A DNA stretch of 11,270 nucleotides from Treponema sp. (lineage in GTDB: Bacteria; Spirochaetota; Spirochaetia; Treponematales; Treponemataceae): assembly GCA_016294105.1 (NCBI GenBank), contig JAEDCN010000041.1, positions 1-11,270 of the forward strand, written 5' to 3'. Both the position numbers and the translations under genes were made by a program. Under the pieces are notes generated by a model. The model worked only from the letters and a program-made list of their open reading frames with translations, did no database searches and was not told the DNA's origin. Shown piece by piece: positions 1 to 6,692 of this stretch (position 1 is the first letter of the stretch; every line of letters starts with the position of its first letter).

Positions 1-140
1 TTTACCGGCGAAGAGACTTGCCCCGTTGTCGGCAAACTTCCTGTTTGCCTCCTTCGGGAACGCCTTCACCGCCTGGCGCCACCGTCCATGGTGGCTTACC
101 TCGCTAGCTCGGCGGCGGTTTCGGAGTTCAAGTCTCTTGA
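1..140. repeat. GC-rich structured repeat with tRNA-Leu-derived ends, partial at left edge
   Basis: Bases 1-20 are identical (20/20) to 177-196, the 3' end of the tRNA-Leu gene plus two flanking bases. Bases 124-138 are an inverted copy of the same T-arm, so 11-20 can pair with 129-138. Between these ends the DNA is clearly more GC-rich than its surroundings and full of stems: 31-37 with 43-49, 78-83 with 90-95, and 68-73 with 114-119 enclosing the previous one. The minus strand has one frame open across the whole segment without a plausible start codon or ribosome binding site. It could be a dispersed intergenic repeat, a recombination-site-like structure, or the remnant att end of an element that used the tRNA 3' end. 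The element may continue left of the window. I cannot assign it to a named family. Confidence 0.6.
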
Positions 141-142
141 AT

Positions 143-173
143 AAAAAAAAAGGAGTTGCTTTTGCAACTCCTT
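143..173 (-). terminator. Intrinsic terminator of tRNA-Leu
   Basis: A perfect 10-base-pair stem (150-159 with 164-173, four-base loop) is followed, on the minus strand, by nine consecutive T residues (complement of 143-151). It begins six bases past the tRNA 3' end, so it should end the tRNA-Leu transcript. On the plus strand there is no T-tract after the hairpin, so it works in one direction. Confidence 0.88.
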
Positions 174-178
174 AGGTT

Positions 179-261
179 TACCGGCGAAGAGACTTGAACT
201 CTTACGCAGTCGCCCGCAATAGATTTTGAGTCTATCGTGTCTACCATTCCACCACGCCGGC
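179..261 (-). tRNA. tRNA-Leu (anticodon CAA)
   Basis: An 83-base gene read on the minus strand. The acceptor stem GCCGGCG pairs with CGCCGGT, with G1 opposite U72 as a wobble, and the discriminator is A at 179. The anticodon stem ATAGA/TCTAT encloses the loop CTCAAAA, giving anticodon CAA, which reads UUG leucine codons. A long variable arm of about 14 bases places it in the type II class (Leu/Ser/Tyr); the anticodon and A73 make it leucine. The T-arm is AAGAG-TTCAAGT-CTCTT. CCA is not encoded, so it must be added after transcription. Its 3' 18 bases plus two flanking bases are duplicated at 1-20. Confidence 0.95.
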
Positions 262-272
262 TCGGTTTGCAA

Positions 273-301
273 AGAATAGCATATCAGAAAGATTTAATCA
301 A
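273..301 (-). promoter_or_regulatory. Promoter of tRNA-Leu
   Basis: On the minus strand a -35 TTGATT (296-301) and a -10 TATTCT (273-278) are separated by 17 bases. The -10 ends 11 bases before the tRNA 5' end, so transcription would begin a few bases ahead of the mature tRNA. The remaining bases up to 369 are A/T-rich with no gene visible. Confidence 0.55.
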
Positions 302-369
302 GAGGGGCAGGGAAGAAAGATGAAAAAAAACTAAATTTTTTTTTATGGCTAAACAAAATTCCTATGCCG

Positions 370-378
370 TGGTATAGT
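370..378 (+). promoter_or_regulatory. Extended -10 promoter of the modF-like gene
   Basis: TGGTATAGT at 370-378 is an extended -10 element (TG, one base, then TATAGT). No good -35 is seen 16-18 bases upstream, which extended -10 promoters can tolerate. The expected transcription start is about 385-386, on the ATG at 386, so the mRNA would be leaderless. Confidence 0.5.
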
Positions 379-385
379 GAAGTTT

Positions 386-2017
386 ATGGAAGGGCAGCGT
401 TTTATTTCGGTTGAAAGATGTAGTGTTTGGGCAAAGGAACAGGAAGTGATTCAGTCATTTTCTTGGAATTTGCAGGAAGGTCAGGTGTGGTTGATTACAG
501 GCCCCAGTGGCGGAGGCAAGGAGTATTTTATTCAAGCCTTGGCTAACCAGAAGGAGCGACTTGGTCTGCCAGTGTTCCGTCCTCAACCCACCAGTGTTGA
601 CTCTTATGTTGGTGGACAGTATTTCAATAAATTTAGTGCCACCACCCAGCTGGTGTCCTTGGAAACAGCTGCTGCCCTGATTCAAGAGGAGCGGGATCGG
701 GATGAAGGTGACTTTATCGAAGGTGGTATCGACATTGGTCGTACTGCCGCCAGATTTATATGTGAGGTGTTGCCTGAGCCTGTGGAGGTGTCTATCTTGC
801 AGCAACTTCCACAGGTACAGCTGTGTGGTGTGGCGTCCGTGCTGAATCGTGGGGTAAAATACCTTTCCACCGGAGAGGTTCGTCGGGTGCTGCTGTGTCG
901 CAGTCTTCTTTCCTCCTGCCAGCTATTGATTTTGTCGGAGCCCTTTGCGGGGCTCGATGTACAGTCTCGTGGTATCCTGAAGAATTTCTTTTCCGAAAGA
1001 ATGGAGTCCCGGCAAGCTCCTATTATCATGCTTTCTATGGAAGCCTTGGACTTGGAGCGATTCCAAGAAGTTCCCTCAGGCATTACCCACGTGGCAGAAT
1101 TTGCAGAAGGAAGGCTTTCCTTTCAAGGTGAACTTCAAGACTACAAAAATCTTCTTTCTTCTCGTGTGCCAGAAGGGGAGGGAATGGAGAAGCAGCGTCG
1201 TCAAACGGAATCCACCTTTCAGGAGCTGCATTCCCAGCAAACGCATTTTTCCACTGGTCTTGCAACAGGAGAGCCTGCTGATGGAGAAAGGCTGCCAGAA
1301 GTGTTGGTGGACATGCAGGATGTACGGGTGGCTTGGGGAGACAAGGTGGTGTTGAACAAGTTGAACTGGCAGGTTCGTGCTGGAGAGCATTGGCTGGTAC
1401 GTGGCCCTAACGGTTCTGGAAAAACAACTCTTCTGGAACTGATTACTGGAGACAATATGCAAGTCTTTTGCAATAATGTGTCCATCTTTGGTCGCCGTCG
1501 TGGCACGGGAGAAACCATCTGGGAGTTAAAGGAAAAGATGGGGATTGTATCCTATCGCCTGCATCTGGAATATCGCATGGTGGGAGGTACTGATATAGAA
1601 GCGGTATTGCTTTCTGGCTTTCACGACAGCATCGGTCTATACCAGCAGCGCTCTCAGGTGGAGCAGATGGCAGTGGAACGGTGGCTAGAAATCGGTGGCT
1701 TTCAGGGGCGGGGGCATGAAGCCTTTAGCTCCCTGTCCTACGGTGAGCAGCGTGCCATCTTGATTTTACGGGCTGCAGTAAAATGTCCCCCGCTACTGAT
1801 TCTTGACGAGCCCTGCCACGGTCTGGACGGAAAGCAGCGCAGTCGCATTCTCCATCTGCTGGAAACTATCGCCGCCACTGGAACCACCACCTTGCTCCAT
1901 GTAACCCACGACGTTACCGAGGTATTGCCTTGTGAGCAGCATATTCTGGAGCTGGAGAGTCGGCTTTCTCCCGCTGATGACGAAAAACCCTGCTATCGCA
2001 TTATAACTGGAGGTTAA
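386..2017 (+). CDS. modF: ModF-like tandem ABC ATPase
   Basis: A 543-residue cytoplasmic protein with two ABC ATPase domains and no membrane segments. Its wording follows ModF (molybdate-operon/photorepair ATP-binding protein): KYLSTGE in domain 1; FGRRRGTGETIW, LHLEYR, then SGFHDSIG in domain 2. Domain 2 (about residues 307-525) is complete: Walker A GPNGSGKT near 340, signature LSYGE near 450, Walker B LLILDEP near 470, switch His in VTHD near 508. Domain 1 (about 8-250) is degenerate: Walker A is GPSGGGKE near 39, with Glu for the usual Thr/Ser, Walker B is LLILSEP with Ser for Asp, and the switch His is missing. ATP hydrolysis is therefore expected mainly in domain 2. No permease gene is nearby, so transport is not supported. 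I chose ATG 386 because the GTG at 377 lies inside the probable -10 box. The next gene starts four bases after the stop. Confidence 0.85.
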   Translation: MEGQRFISVERCSVWAKEQEVIQSFSWNLQEGQVWLITGPSGGGKEYFIQALANQKERLGLPVFRPQPTSVDSYVGGQYFNKFSATTQLVSLETAAALIQEERDRDEGDFIEGGIDIGRTAARFICEVLPEPVEVSILQQLPQVQLCGVASVLNRGVKYLSTGEVRRVLLCRSLLSSCQLLILSEPFAGLDVQSRGILKNFFSERMESRQAPIIMLSMEALDLERFQEVPSGITHVAEFAEGRLSFQGELQDYKNLLSSRVPEGEGMEKQRRQTESTFQELHSQQTHFSTGLATGEPADGERLPEVLVDMQDVRVAWGDKVVLNKLNWQVRAGEHWLVRGPNGSGKTTLLELITGDNMQVFCNNVSIFGRRRGTGETIWELKEKMGIVSYRLHLEYRMVGGTDIEAVLLSGFHDSIGLYQQRSQVEQMAVERWLEIGGFQGRGHEAFSSLSYGEQRAILILRAAVKCPPLLILDEPCHGLDGKQRSRILHLLETIAATGTTTLLHVTHDVTEVLPCEQHILELESRLSPADDEKPCYRIITGG

Positions 2018-2021
2018 TAGT

Positions 2022-3149
2022 ATGAGAAAAAAAAGTTTTTCACACAAAAGTGTAGTAGGAATGTTGGTGACAGGCTGCCTGCTTCTTAGTCCCACCTTTG
2101 CAGGCTCCCGTCCTTCTGCCACCATGGAGCCGCAAACTGGAACTACTGCGGAGACATCTTCACAGCCGGAACTACAAGGGCAGCCTGCCATGATTGGAAG
2201 TCACACCATTATAGAGGCCCCTAATGTGGAGCCTCAGTCCACCAATTTCTTCGAGGTGTGGGCCTATCTTATTGCTGGTAGCGAAGAATATCTCAAACCA
2301 GAATACCCCATTACAGATTTGGGCTATTTCAGTGCTGAATTGAATACCTATGGGGAGCTAGTGGGCGTACCAAATCCCAAAAAACTGTCTGGCTATCAGG
2401 GGAGAGTCCATCTGGTGGTGGCTTGCAATAGCACCTCCCTCACTCATTTCGCACTGGATCCAAAGGGGTCTGTACGTAGCAAACTTATTGAAGATTTAGT
2501 GACAGCCACCGCAAACTTTGATGGTTTGCAAATCGACTTTGAGCTGGTTCCCAAGCGTGATGTGGACACCTTTTACTCCTTTATCAAAGAATTACGCCAA
2601 CGTCTCCCCAATAAAATCCTTTCCTTAGCCCTCCCCGCCAGAACCAAGACCCTGGAAAATGATGTGTACGACTATACTCGTCTTAGTGCCTTGGTAGATA
2701 AGATTTTCGTCATGGCTTACGACGAGCATTGGTCCACCAGCAAGCCAGGACCCGTTGCCTCCATCGACTGGTGTAACAATATTGTTCAACATGCTTTGGC
2801 TACAATTAGTCGAGATAAGTTGGTAGTGGGACTGCCATTTTATGGCAGAACCTGGGGTAACGTCTCCTTGGACAGAGCCTTTTATTTTTCTGGTATTCAG
2901 CGGATTATGCGGGAGAATAATGTTACGTCGGATCACATCACGAGAGAAAATCACATTCCTACCTTTAGTTATACCATTCAAGAGGTAACGGTTACAGGTT
3001 ATTATGATGATGTACATTCCCTTACCTTCCGTCTCGATAATTATTTTGATTTCGGTATCAAGGCTGTGGGCTTTTGGTGTCTTGGACAGGAGGATCCACG
3101 TATTTGGAGCCATATATCCATATCCCAGAGGGAGCTGCTATCTCAATAA
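2022..3149 (+). CDS. Exported glycoside hydrolase family 18-type protein (SleL/YaaH-like)
   Basis: A 375-residue protein with an N-terminal export signal: basic MRKKSFSHK, then a hydrophobic stretch to about residue 28. VTGC at 16-19 resembles a lipobox, but the hydrophobic run continues past Cys19, so cleavage after TFA (about 27) is an alternative. A Ser/Thr/Pro/Gln-rich linker leads to a catalytic domain from about 75. The GH18 motif DGxxxDxE is present as DGLQIDFE (167-174), making Glu174 the likely acid catalyst. VMAYDEHW (230-237) and GLPFYGRTW (270-278) match the style of spore-cortex and other GH18 glucosaminidases. The likely substrate is a beta-1,4-linked N-acetylglucosamine polymer such as peptidoglycan or chitin; the sequence does not decide which. 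Start ATG 2022 has GGAGG at 2009-2013, inside the end of modF, so the two genes form an operon. Confidence 0.83.
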   Translation: MRKKSFSHKSVVGMLVTGCLLLSPTFAGSRPSATMEPQTGTTAETSSQPELQGQPAMIGSHTIIEAPNVEPQSTNFFEVWAYLIAGSEEYLKPEYPITDLGYFSAELNTYGELVGVPNPKKLSGYQGRVHLVVACNSTSLTHFALDPKGSVRSKLIEDLVTATANFDGLQIDFELVPKRDVDTFYSFIKELRQRLPNKILSLALPARTKTLENDVYDYTRLSALVDKIFVMAYDEHWSTSKPGPVASIDWCNNIVQHALATISRDKLVVGLPFYGRTWGNVSLDRAFYFSGIQRIMRENNVTSDHITRENHIPTFSYTIQEVTVTGYYDDVHSLTFRLDNYFDFGIKAVGFWCLGQEDPRIWSHISISQRELLSQ

Positions 3150-3188
3150 ATGCTGATGTTCACCGTTGACTCCTGTTGAAAAAAAACT

Positions 3189-3216
3189 TTGCAATTTCAG
3201 CTTCTGGGTGTATACT
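3189..3216 (+). promoter_or_regulatory. Promoter of hpf
   Basis: TTGCAA (3189-3194), a 16-base spacer, then TATACT (3211-3216) preceded directly by TG. The hprK promoter uses the same TTGCAA box. The start would be near 3223, giving a leader of about 80 bases that contains the stem at 3236-3271. Confidence 0.55.
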
Positions 3217-3235
3217 ATAAAAGTAGTACAGGTGC

Positions 3236-3271
3236 TACAGCTTGTTTGAGGTGAATCCGAAAGAAGCTGTA
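3236..3271 (+). promoter_or_regulatory. Stem-loop in the hpf leader
   Basis: An 8-base-pair inverted repeat (TACAGCTT at 3236-3243 with AAGCTGTA at 3264-3271) lies in the leader. A competing stem, AGTACAG (3225-3231) with CTGTACT (3267-3273), shares the right arm, so two exclusive folds are possible. The Shine-Dalgarno GGGAGG before ATG 3306 stays outside both. Function is unknown. Confidence 0.4.
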
Positions 3272-3305
3272 CTGCCTGGTTAATTTATTCTCCGGGAGGT
3301 TTTCT

Positions 3306-3596
3306 ATGACAACATCAGTAAACGCCGTTGGGTTTGATTTTGAACAGGATCAACTGGATCTCATCAACAAGAAGATTGAGAGAATAAAGTACGCCGACGA
3401 TTTAATTGTGGATTTTATTCTTCGGGTAAAAGAGGACAAGAAATTCATCTTTGACTGTTCCGTTAATTTCCGTTGGGGAGCAGTTGCCCATGTGTCCGCA
3501 GATGATTATGACTTTGCTGCAGCCCTCAACAAGATGATGGACATCTTGGATCAGAAGGTACACAAGGAAAAGGAAAAGATTCAGGAAAAGAAATAA
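3306..3596 (+). CDS. hpf: Short ribosome hibernation promoting factor (HPF/RaiA family)
   Basis: A 96-residue soluble protein. It has the compact beta-alpha-beta-beta-beta-alpha profile of HPF/YfiA: an N-terminal strand with a family-like long helix (LDLINKKIERI, about 18-28), central strands with alternating hydrophobics (FIFDCSVNF, then AVAHVSADD), and a C-terminal helix ending in Lys/Glu-rich sequence. Family members bind the 30S decoding region and inactivate ribosomes in slow growth or stress. This is the short form: it lacks the C-terminal domain of long HPF that joins 70S ribosomes into 100S dimers. ATG 3306 has a GGGAGG site 7 bases upstream. hprK follows after about 170 bases with its own probable promoter. 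hpf often lies near PTS-regulator genes in other bacteria, which supports the call. Confidence 0.8.
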   Translation: MTTSVNAVGFDFEQDQLDLINKKIERIKYADDLIVDFILRVKEDKKFIFDCSVNFRWGAVAHVSADDYDFAAALNKMMDILDQKVHKEKEKIQEKK

Positions 3597-3727
3597 TTCC
3601 ATCAAATATCCAGTAGCCCATCATGATTTTCTTTCTTGCTGGGCTGTCATCACTAAAGAAAAGGGTAATATCTGTTTGTATCCGTCTGTGGAAGCTTCAG
3701 GTATCTGCCCTTTTTTGTGTCCTTACC

Positions 3728-3756
3728 TTGCAAAAATGTATGGTAGTGTGTATAGT
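3728..3756 (+). promoter_or_regulatory. Promoter of hprK
   Basis: TTGCAA (3728-3733), a 17-base spacer and TATAGT (3751-3756) preceded by TG. The -10 ends nine bases before ATG 3766, so the transcript would begin at or within a few bases of the start codon. This also rules out the in-frame ATG at 3736, which lies in the spacer. Confidence 0.6.
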
Positions 3757-3765
3757 AAGATAGCC

Positions 3766-4755
3766 ATGCCTGATAGAAAGTTTACCGTGCTAGATCTTCT
3801 TGATTTAGACTTAAAAGCACACAATTCTCTGGATCTCAATTGTCTTTGTGGCCGAAAAGGGCTGGTACGGGCTATTACTGTTCCCGACTTAAATCGACCA
3901 GGACTGGCACTTACGGGCTTTTACGATTCCTTTGCCTATGACCGAGTGCAGCTCTTTGGTCGTGGCGAAATTGCCTTCCTCAAAAAGCTTTCCGCAGAAG
4001 GTAATACAGATGCCATGAAGGAGCTGTTCAAATATGAGCTGCCTTGTTGCGTCTTTACCCGAGGCTTGGAGCCTCCCAAAGAGTTTCTGGATATAGCTGA
4101 CGAGGCCTGTTGTCCAGTGCTTCAAACAACTTTAGACTCCACAGAATTCTCAACTCGATTTTTACGTATCTTTTCTGATATCTTTGCTTCTCGAAAAAGC
4201 ATCCACGGTGTTTTGGTAGAAGTATTCGGTGTTGGCATTGTGCTTACTGGTGATTCTGGTGTGGGAAAGAGCGAAACTGCTCTAGAGCTTATCGAACGAG
4301 GCCATCGTCTTGTAGCGGATGATGTGGTGGAACTGCGCTGTGTCAACGGTAATACTTTGTTGGGCCGAGGTGCCAATCAAATGATAAGTCACCACATGGA
4401 AATTCGTGGTTTAGGTATCATCAATATCTCTCAGCTCTACGGAGTAGGTTCCATCAGGGAGCAAAAGGAAGTACAGCTGGTAGTAAAGCTGGAGGAATGG
4501 AAGGCAGACAAGGTTTACGACCGCCTGGGTACGGAGCAGCACACCAAGGATATTCTCGGCGTGCAAATTCCTTTCCTAGAAATTCCCGTTAAGCCTGGTC
4601 GAAACCTGCCCATCATTATCGAGACTGCCGCCATGAACGAGCGTCTCAAGTCCATGGGCTACTATTCTGCCAAGGAATTCAACCAGAATATCCTCAAGTG
4701 GATAGAAACTGGTGCAGCCCAAGCTGCATATTACGGTAGTGACGATTCTTACTAA
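3766..4755 (+). CDS. hprK: HPr kinase/phosphorylase
   Basis: A 329-residue protein when started at ATG 3766, close to the usual 310-330. It is the bifunctional HPr(Ser) kinase/phosphorylase, which phosphorylates Ser46 of HPr with ATP or pyrophosphate and removes the phosphate with inorganic phosphate. The N-terminal domain carries the family text DLNRPGLALTGF (about 41-52) and ERVQL-like DRVQLFG. The catalytic domain has HGVLVEVFGVG (His147), Walker A GDSGVGKS (162-169), ADDVVEL (184-190), the family signature EIRGLGIINI (212-221), and the C-terminal PVKPGRN with AAMNERLKSMG. All expected functional residues appear present. The reading frame is open upstream to 3676, but that part does not resemble HprK. 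There is no clear Shine-Dalgarno before 3766. ptsH, its substrate gene, follows after 30 bases. Confidence 0.95.
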   Translation: MPDRKFTVLDLLDLDLKAHNSLDLNCLCGRKGLVRAITVPDLNRPGLALTGFYDSFAYDRVQLFGRGEIAFLKKLSAEGNTDAMKELFKYELPCCVFTRGLEPPKEFLDIADEACCPVLQTTLDSTEFSTRFLRIFSDIFASRKSIHGVLVEVFGVGIVLTGDSGVGKSETALELIERGHRLVADDVVELRCVNGNTLLGRGANQMISHHMEIRGLGIINISQLYGVGSIREQKEVQLVVKLEEWKADKVYDRLGTEQHTKDILGVQIPFLEIPVKPGRNLPIIIETAAMNERLKSMGYYSAKEFNQNILKWIETGAAQAAYYGSDDSY

Positions 4756-4785
4756 ATAGATTTGATTTTTCATCAGGGGGTTTTT

Positions 4786-5052
4786 ATGGTAGAGAAGATT
4801 TTAACAGTTCGCAATCGAGCAGGGATTCACGCACGGCCTGCATCCCTGATTGCCCAGACTGCAAATAAATTTTCTTCTGAAATTTTGCTGGAAAACAACG
4901 ACACCACAGTAAATGCCAAGTCCATCATGGGTGTTATTACCATGGCAGCTGGCTACAATACCAATTTGGTGCTGAAGGCTGATGGCAGTGATGCCGCCGA
5001 CGCAGTAGCCGCTATTGCCGCTCTCTTTGAAAATAAATTCGAGGAAGAATAG
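4786..5052 (+). CDS. ptsH: Phosphocarrier protein HPr
   Basis: An 88-residue HPr with both phosphorylation sites: His15 in GIHARPAS, the Enzyme I-dependent site, and Ser46 in KSIMGVITMAAG, the site used by HprK. Length and site numbering match classical HPr exactly when translation starts at ATG 4786, which has a GGGGG-rich Shine-Dalgarno at 4777-4781. An in-frame ATG at 4762 has no such site and would misplace His15. No Enzyme I or sugar permease gene is in the window, so HPr could serve mainly as an HprK-controlled regulator here, as proposed for spirochaetes with incomplete PTS; this is inference. lexA starts three bases after the stop, so the two are co-transcribed. Confidence 0.96.
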   Translation: MVEKILTVRNRAGIHARPASLIAQTANKFSSEILLENNDTTVNAKSIMGVITMAAGYNTNLVLKADGSDAADAVAAIAALFENKFEEE

Positions 5053-5055
5053 CTT

Positions 5056-5667
5056 ATGAAGGCGCTTACCGGCCGGCAACTGGAAATACTGAATTTTGTC
5101 CGCACCTATTCCTTGGAAAACGGCTGTCCTCCCACCATTCGGGAATGTGCCAGCCACTTCAACATTTCCTTGGGTGCCATTCAGTGTCATTTTGCTGCCC
5201 TTCAAAAAAAAGGTTATCTTTCACAATCAGACAAACGTTCCCGTTCTGTTCGGGTGATTATGGATGAAGAAGGTTACGAGCCACCACCATCAGTGACTCG
5301 TGTACCCTTGTTGGGAGCAGTGGCTGCAGGAAAGCCCTTGCTTTCTGAAGAAAATTATGATGGATATGTAAATTTGTCGGAGCCCTTCGTCAAAAATGAC
5401 GGAACCTATTTTGCCCTCAAGGTGAAGGGGGCTTCCATGATCAATGCGGGAATCCTTGATGGTGACATTGCTGTTATTCGTCAATGCAATATGGCAGACA
5501 ATGGCCAGATTGTGGTGGCGGTGCTAGATGATGCCATCACCCTTAAGCGATTTTACCGTGAATCAAACCGCGTGCGCTTGGAGCCTGAAAACGACGAGTT
5601 CAAACCTATCTATTGTCAGGATGTGCATATCGTCGGTACCCTTTCCAGCATTATCAGGAACTATTGA
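5056..5667 (+). CDS. lexA: LexA SOS repressor
   Basis: A 203-residue LexA with complete architecture. The N-terminal winged helix-turn-helix reads LTGRQLEILNFVR then PPTIRECASHFNIS and ALQKKGYL (about 4-55). The self-cleavage site Ala91-Gly92 is in LGAVAAGKP. The catalytic dyad is Ser127 (KGASMINAG) and Lys164 (ITLKRF), so RecA-stimulated autocleavage should work. The recognition helix (SLGAIQCHFAAL, about 38-49) differs from E. coli LexA and the operator is likely lineage-specific. ATG 5056 has GAGGA inside the end of ptsH. The stop TGA shares its A with the holA ATG (TGATG), giving probable translational coupling. I see no autoregulatory LexA operator directly upstream, which is unusual because most lexA genes repress themselves; control may come from the hprK or hpf promoter. 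Treponema pallidum and Borrelia lack lexA. Confidence 0.93.
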   Translation: MKALTGRQLEILNFVRTYSLENGCPPTIRECASHFNISLGAIQCHFAALQKKGYLSQSDKRSRSVRVIMDEEGYEPPPSVTRVPLLGAVAAGKPLLSEENYDGYVNLSEPFVKNDGTYFALKVKGASMINAGILDGDIAVIRQCNMADNGQIVVAVLDDAITLKRFYRESNRVRLEPENDEFKPIYCQDVHIVGTLSSIIRNY

Positions 5668-6692
5668 TGGGCAACGCACCAGTGTATTTGTTCACAGGCC
5701 CGGAGGTTGGAGAGCGGAACGATGCCATTCTCCAGCTTCGGGTGGCAGCCAGAAAGCGTTCTGGTAGCTTGGATGAACATACCTTCTACGCATCGGAAAC
5801 AAAATTCCCTCAAATTATGAACCTGTTGCTCAGTGAATCCCTTTTTTCATCTGCTCGTTTTGTGGTTTTCCACGGAGCGGAGCTACTGAAAAAAAAAGAG
5901 GACTTGGATCTACTGGCTTCTTGGATAGAATCTGCCTCCCACAGCCAGACCGTGCTGGTGCTGGTTTCCGATGAAGTAAGCTGTGACAAAAAGCTGGAAG
6001 CCCTGATTCCCAAGGCCAACAAACAGATTTTTTGGGAAATGTTCGAAAATCGTAAGGAACAGTGGTTAATGAACTATTTCAAAAAAAATGGTTTTACCCT
6101 TTCCTCCGATGCTCTGGAATTGATTCTCGACATGGTGGAAAATAACACGGAAGCCCTAAAAACAGAATGCTCCCGTTTTTTTCTCTGCTTTCAGCCAGGC
6201 TATCACGTCACTGGGGAGGATGTGGAGCAAATCCTTGCCCACAATCGGGAGGAATCCCCTTTTACCCTCTTTGATGCCTTGGGAGCAGCAAATCGCCCTG
6301 CTACCCAGCGTCTGGATACATCCCTTGGAATCCTGCAAAAGCTGCGGCTCTCCAAGGATTCCTCTGGAATTCAGCTTTTGGCTGGCCTTACCTACTGCTT
6401 TCGCCGTTTGCAGGCATGGCATCTTTTGCTACGGGGGAATCCTTCTCCCTCTGAGACCGACTATCGTGCCAGCGGTTTTGTGTCAAAAAAATCCCGCAGT
6501 CAATACCAAAATGCTGGTCGCCTATGGAATCTTTCTCAAACAAGTCAAATCCTAGCCCTGCTGGCACGAAGCGATATGGAAATTAGGACCGGTGGCACTT
6601 CCTTGGAGGAAACAATCCTTCAAACGGTTCTGTATTCCATCGTCATGAAAAACGGGGAGCCCATGGAGTGCTACCAAGAAATCCCTTTCTAG
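5667..6692 (+). CDS. holA: DNA polymerase III delta subunit
   Basis: A 341-residue clamp-loader delta protein, the usual length. The N-terminus MGNAPVYLFTGPEVGERNDAI (1-21) matches the family opening in which a P-loop-like G-x-E replaces a functional Walker A. SLFSSARFVVFHGAELLKKK (about 57-76) is the typical FxxxRLVVV..A segment, and the mid-region KKNGFTLSSDALELILDMVENN followed by LKTECSRF matches the lid and collar regions. Delta opens the beta sliding clamp. The start is ATG 5667 because it overlaps the lexA stop by one base (TGATG) and gives the family N-terminus; frame open to 5613 lies inside lexA. The stop TAG (6690-6692) overlaps the stop of the opposing gene within CTAG. Coupling to lexA is uncommon and puts a replication subunit in an SOS-repressor transcript. 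Confidence 0.87.
   Translation: MGNAPVYLFTGPEVGERNDAILQLRVAARKRSGSLDEHTFYASETKFPQIMNLLLSESLFSSARFVVFHGAELLKKKEDLDLLASWIESASHSQTVLVLVSDEVSCDKKLEALIPKANKQIFWEMFENRKEQWLMNYFKKNGFTLSSDALELILDMVENNTEALKTECSRFFLCFQPGYHVTGEDVEQILAHNREESPFTLFDALGAANRPATQRLDTSLGILQKLRLSKDSSGIQLLAGLTYCFRRLQAWHLLLRGNPSPSETDYRASGFVSKKSRSQYQNAGRLWNLSQTSQILALLARSDMEIRTGGTSLEETILQTVLYSIVMKNGEPMECYQEIPF

Noticed and set aside
1..140. Integron attC site
   Set aside because: The segment is palindromic and of suitable size, but the ends do not show the RYYYAAC and GTTRRRY core sites and no integrase or cassette is visible.
823..1131. Other-frame plus and minus open frames inside modF
   Set aside because: Shadow frames of a gene with clear ABC motifs; no ribosome sites or family resemblance.
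3615..3645. AGCCCA/TGGGCT hairpin after hpf as a terminator
   Set aside because: Only six pairs, a 19-base loop and no T-tract after the stem.
3676..3765. Upstream extension of hprK from an alternative start at 3676 or 3736
   Set aside because: The extra residues do not resemble HprK, no ribosome site is present, and the probable promoter lies inside this stretch.
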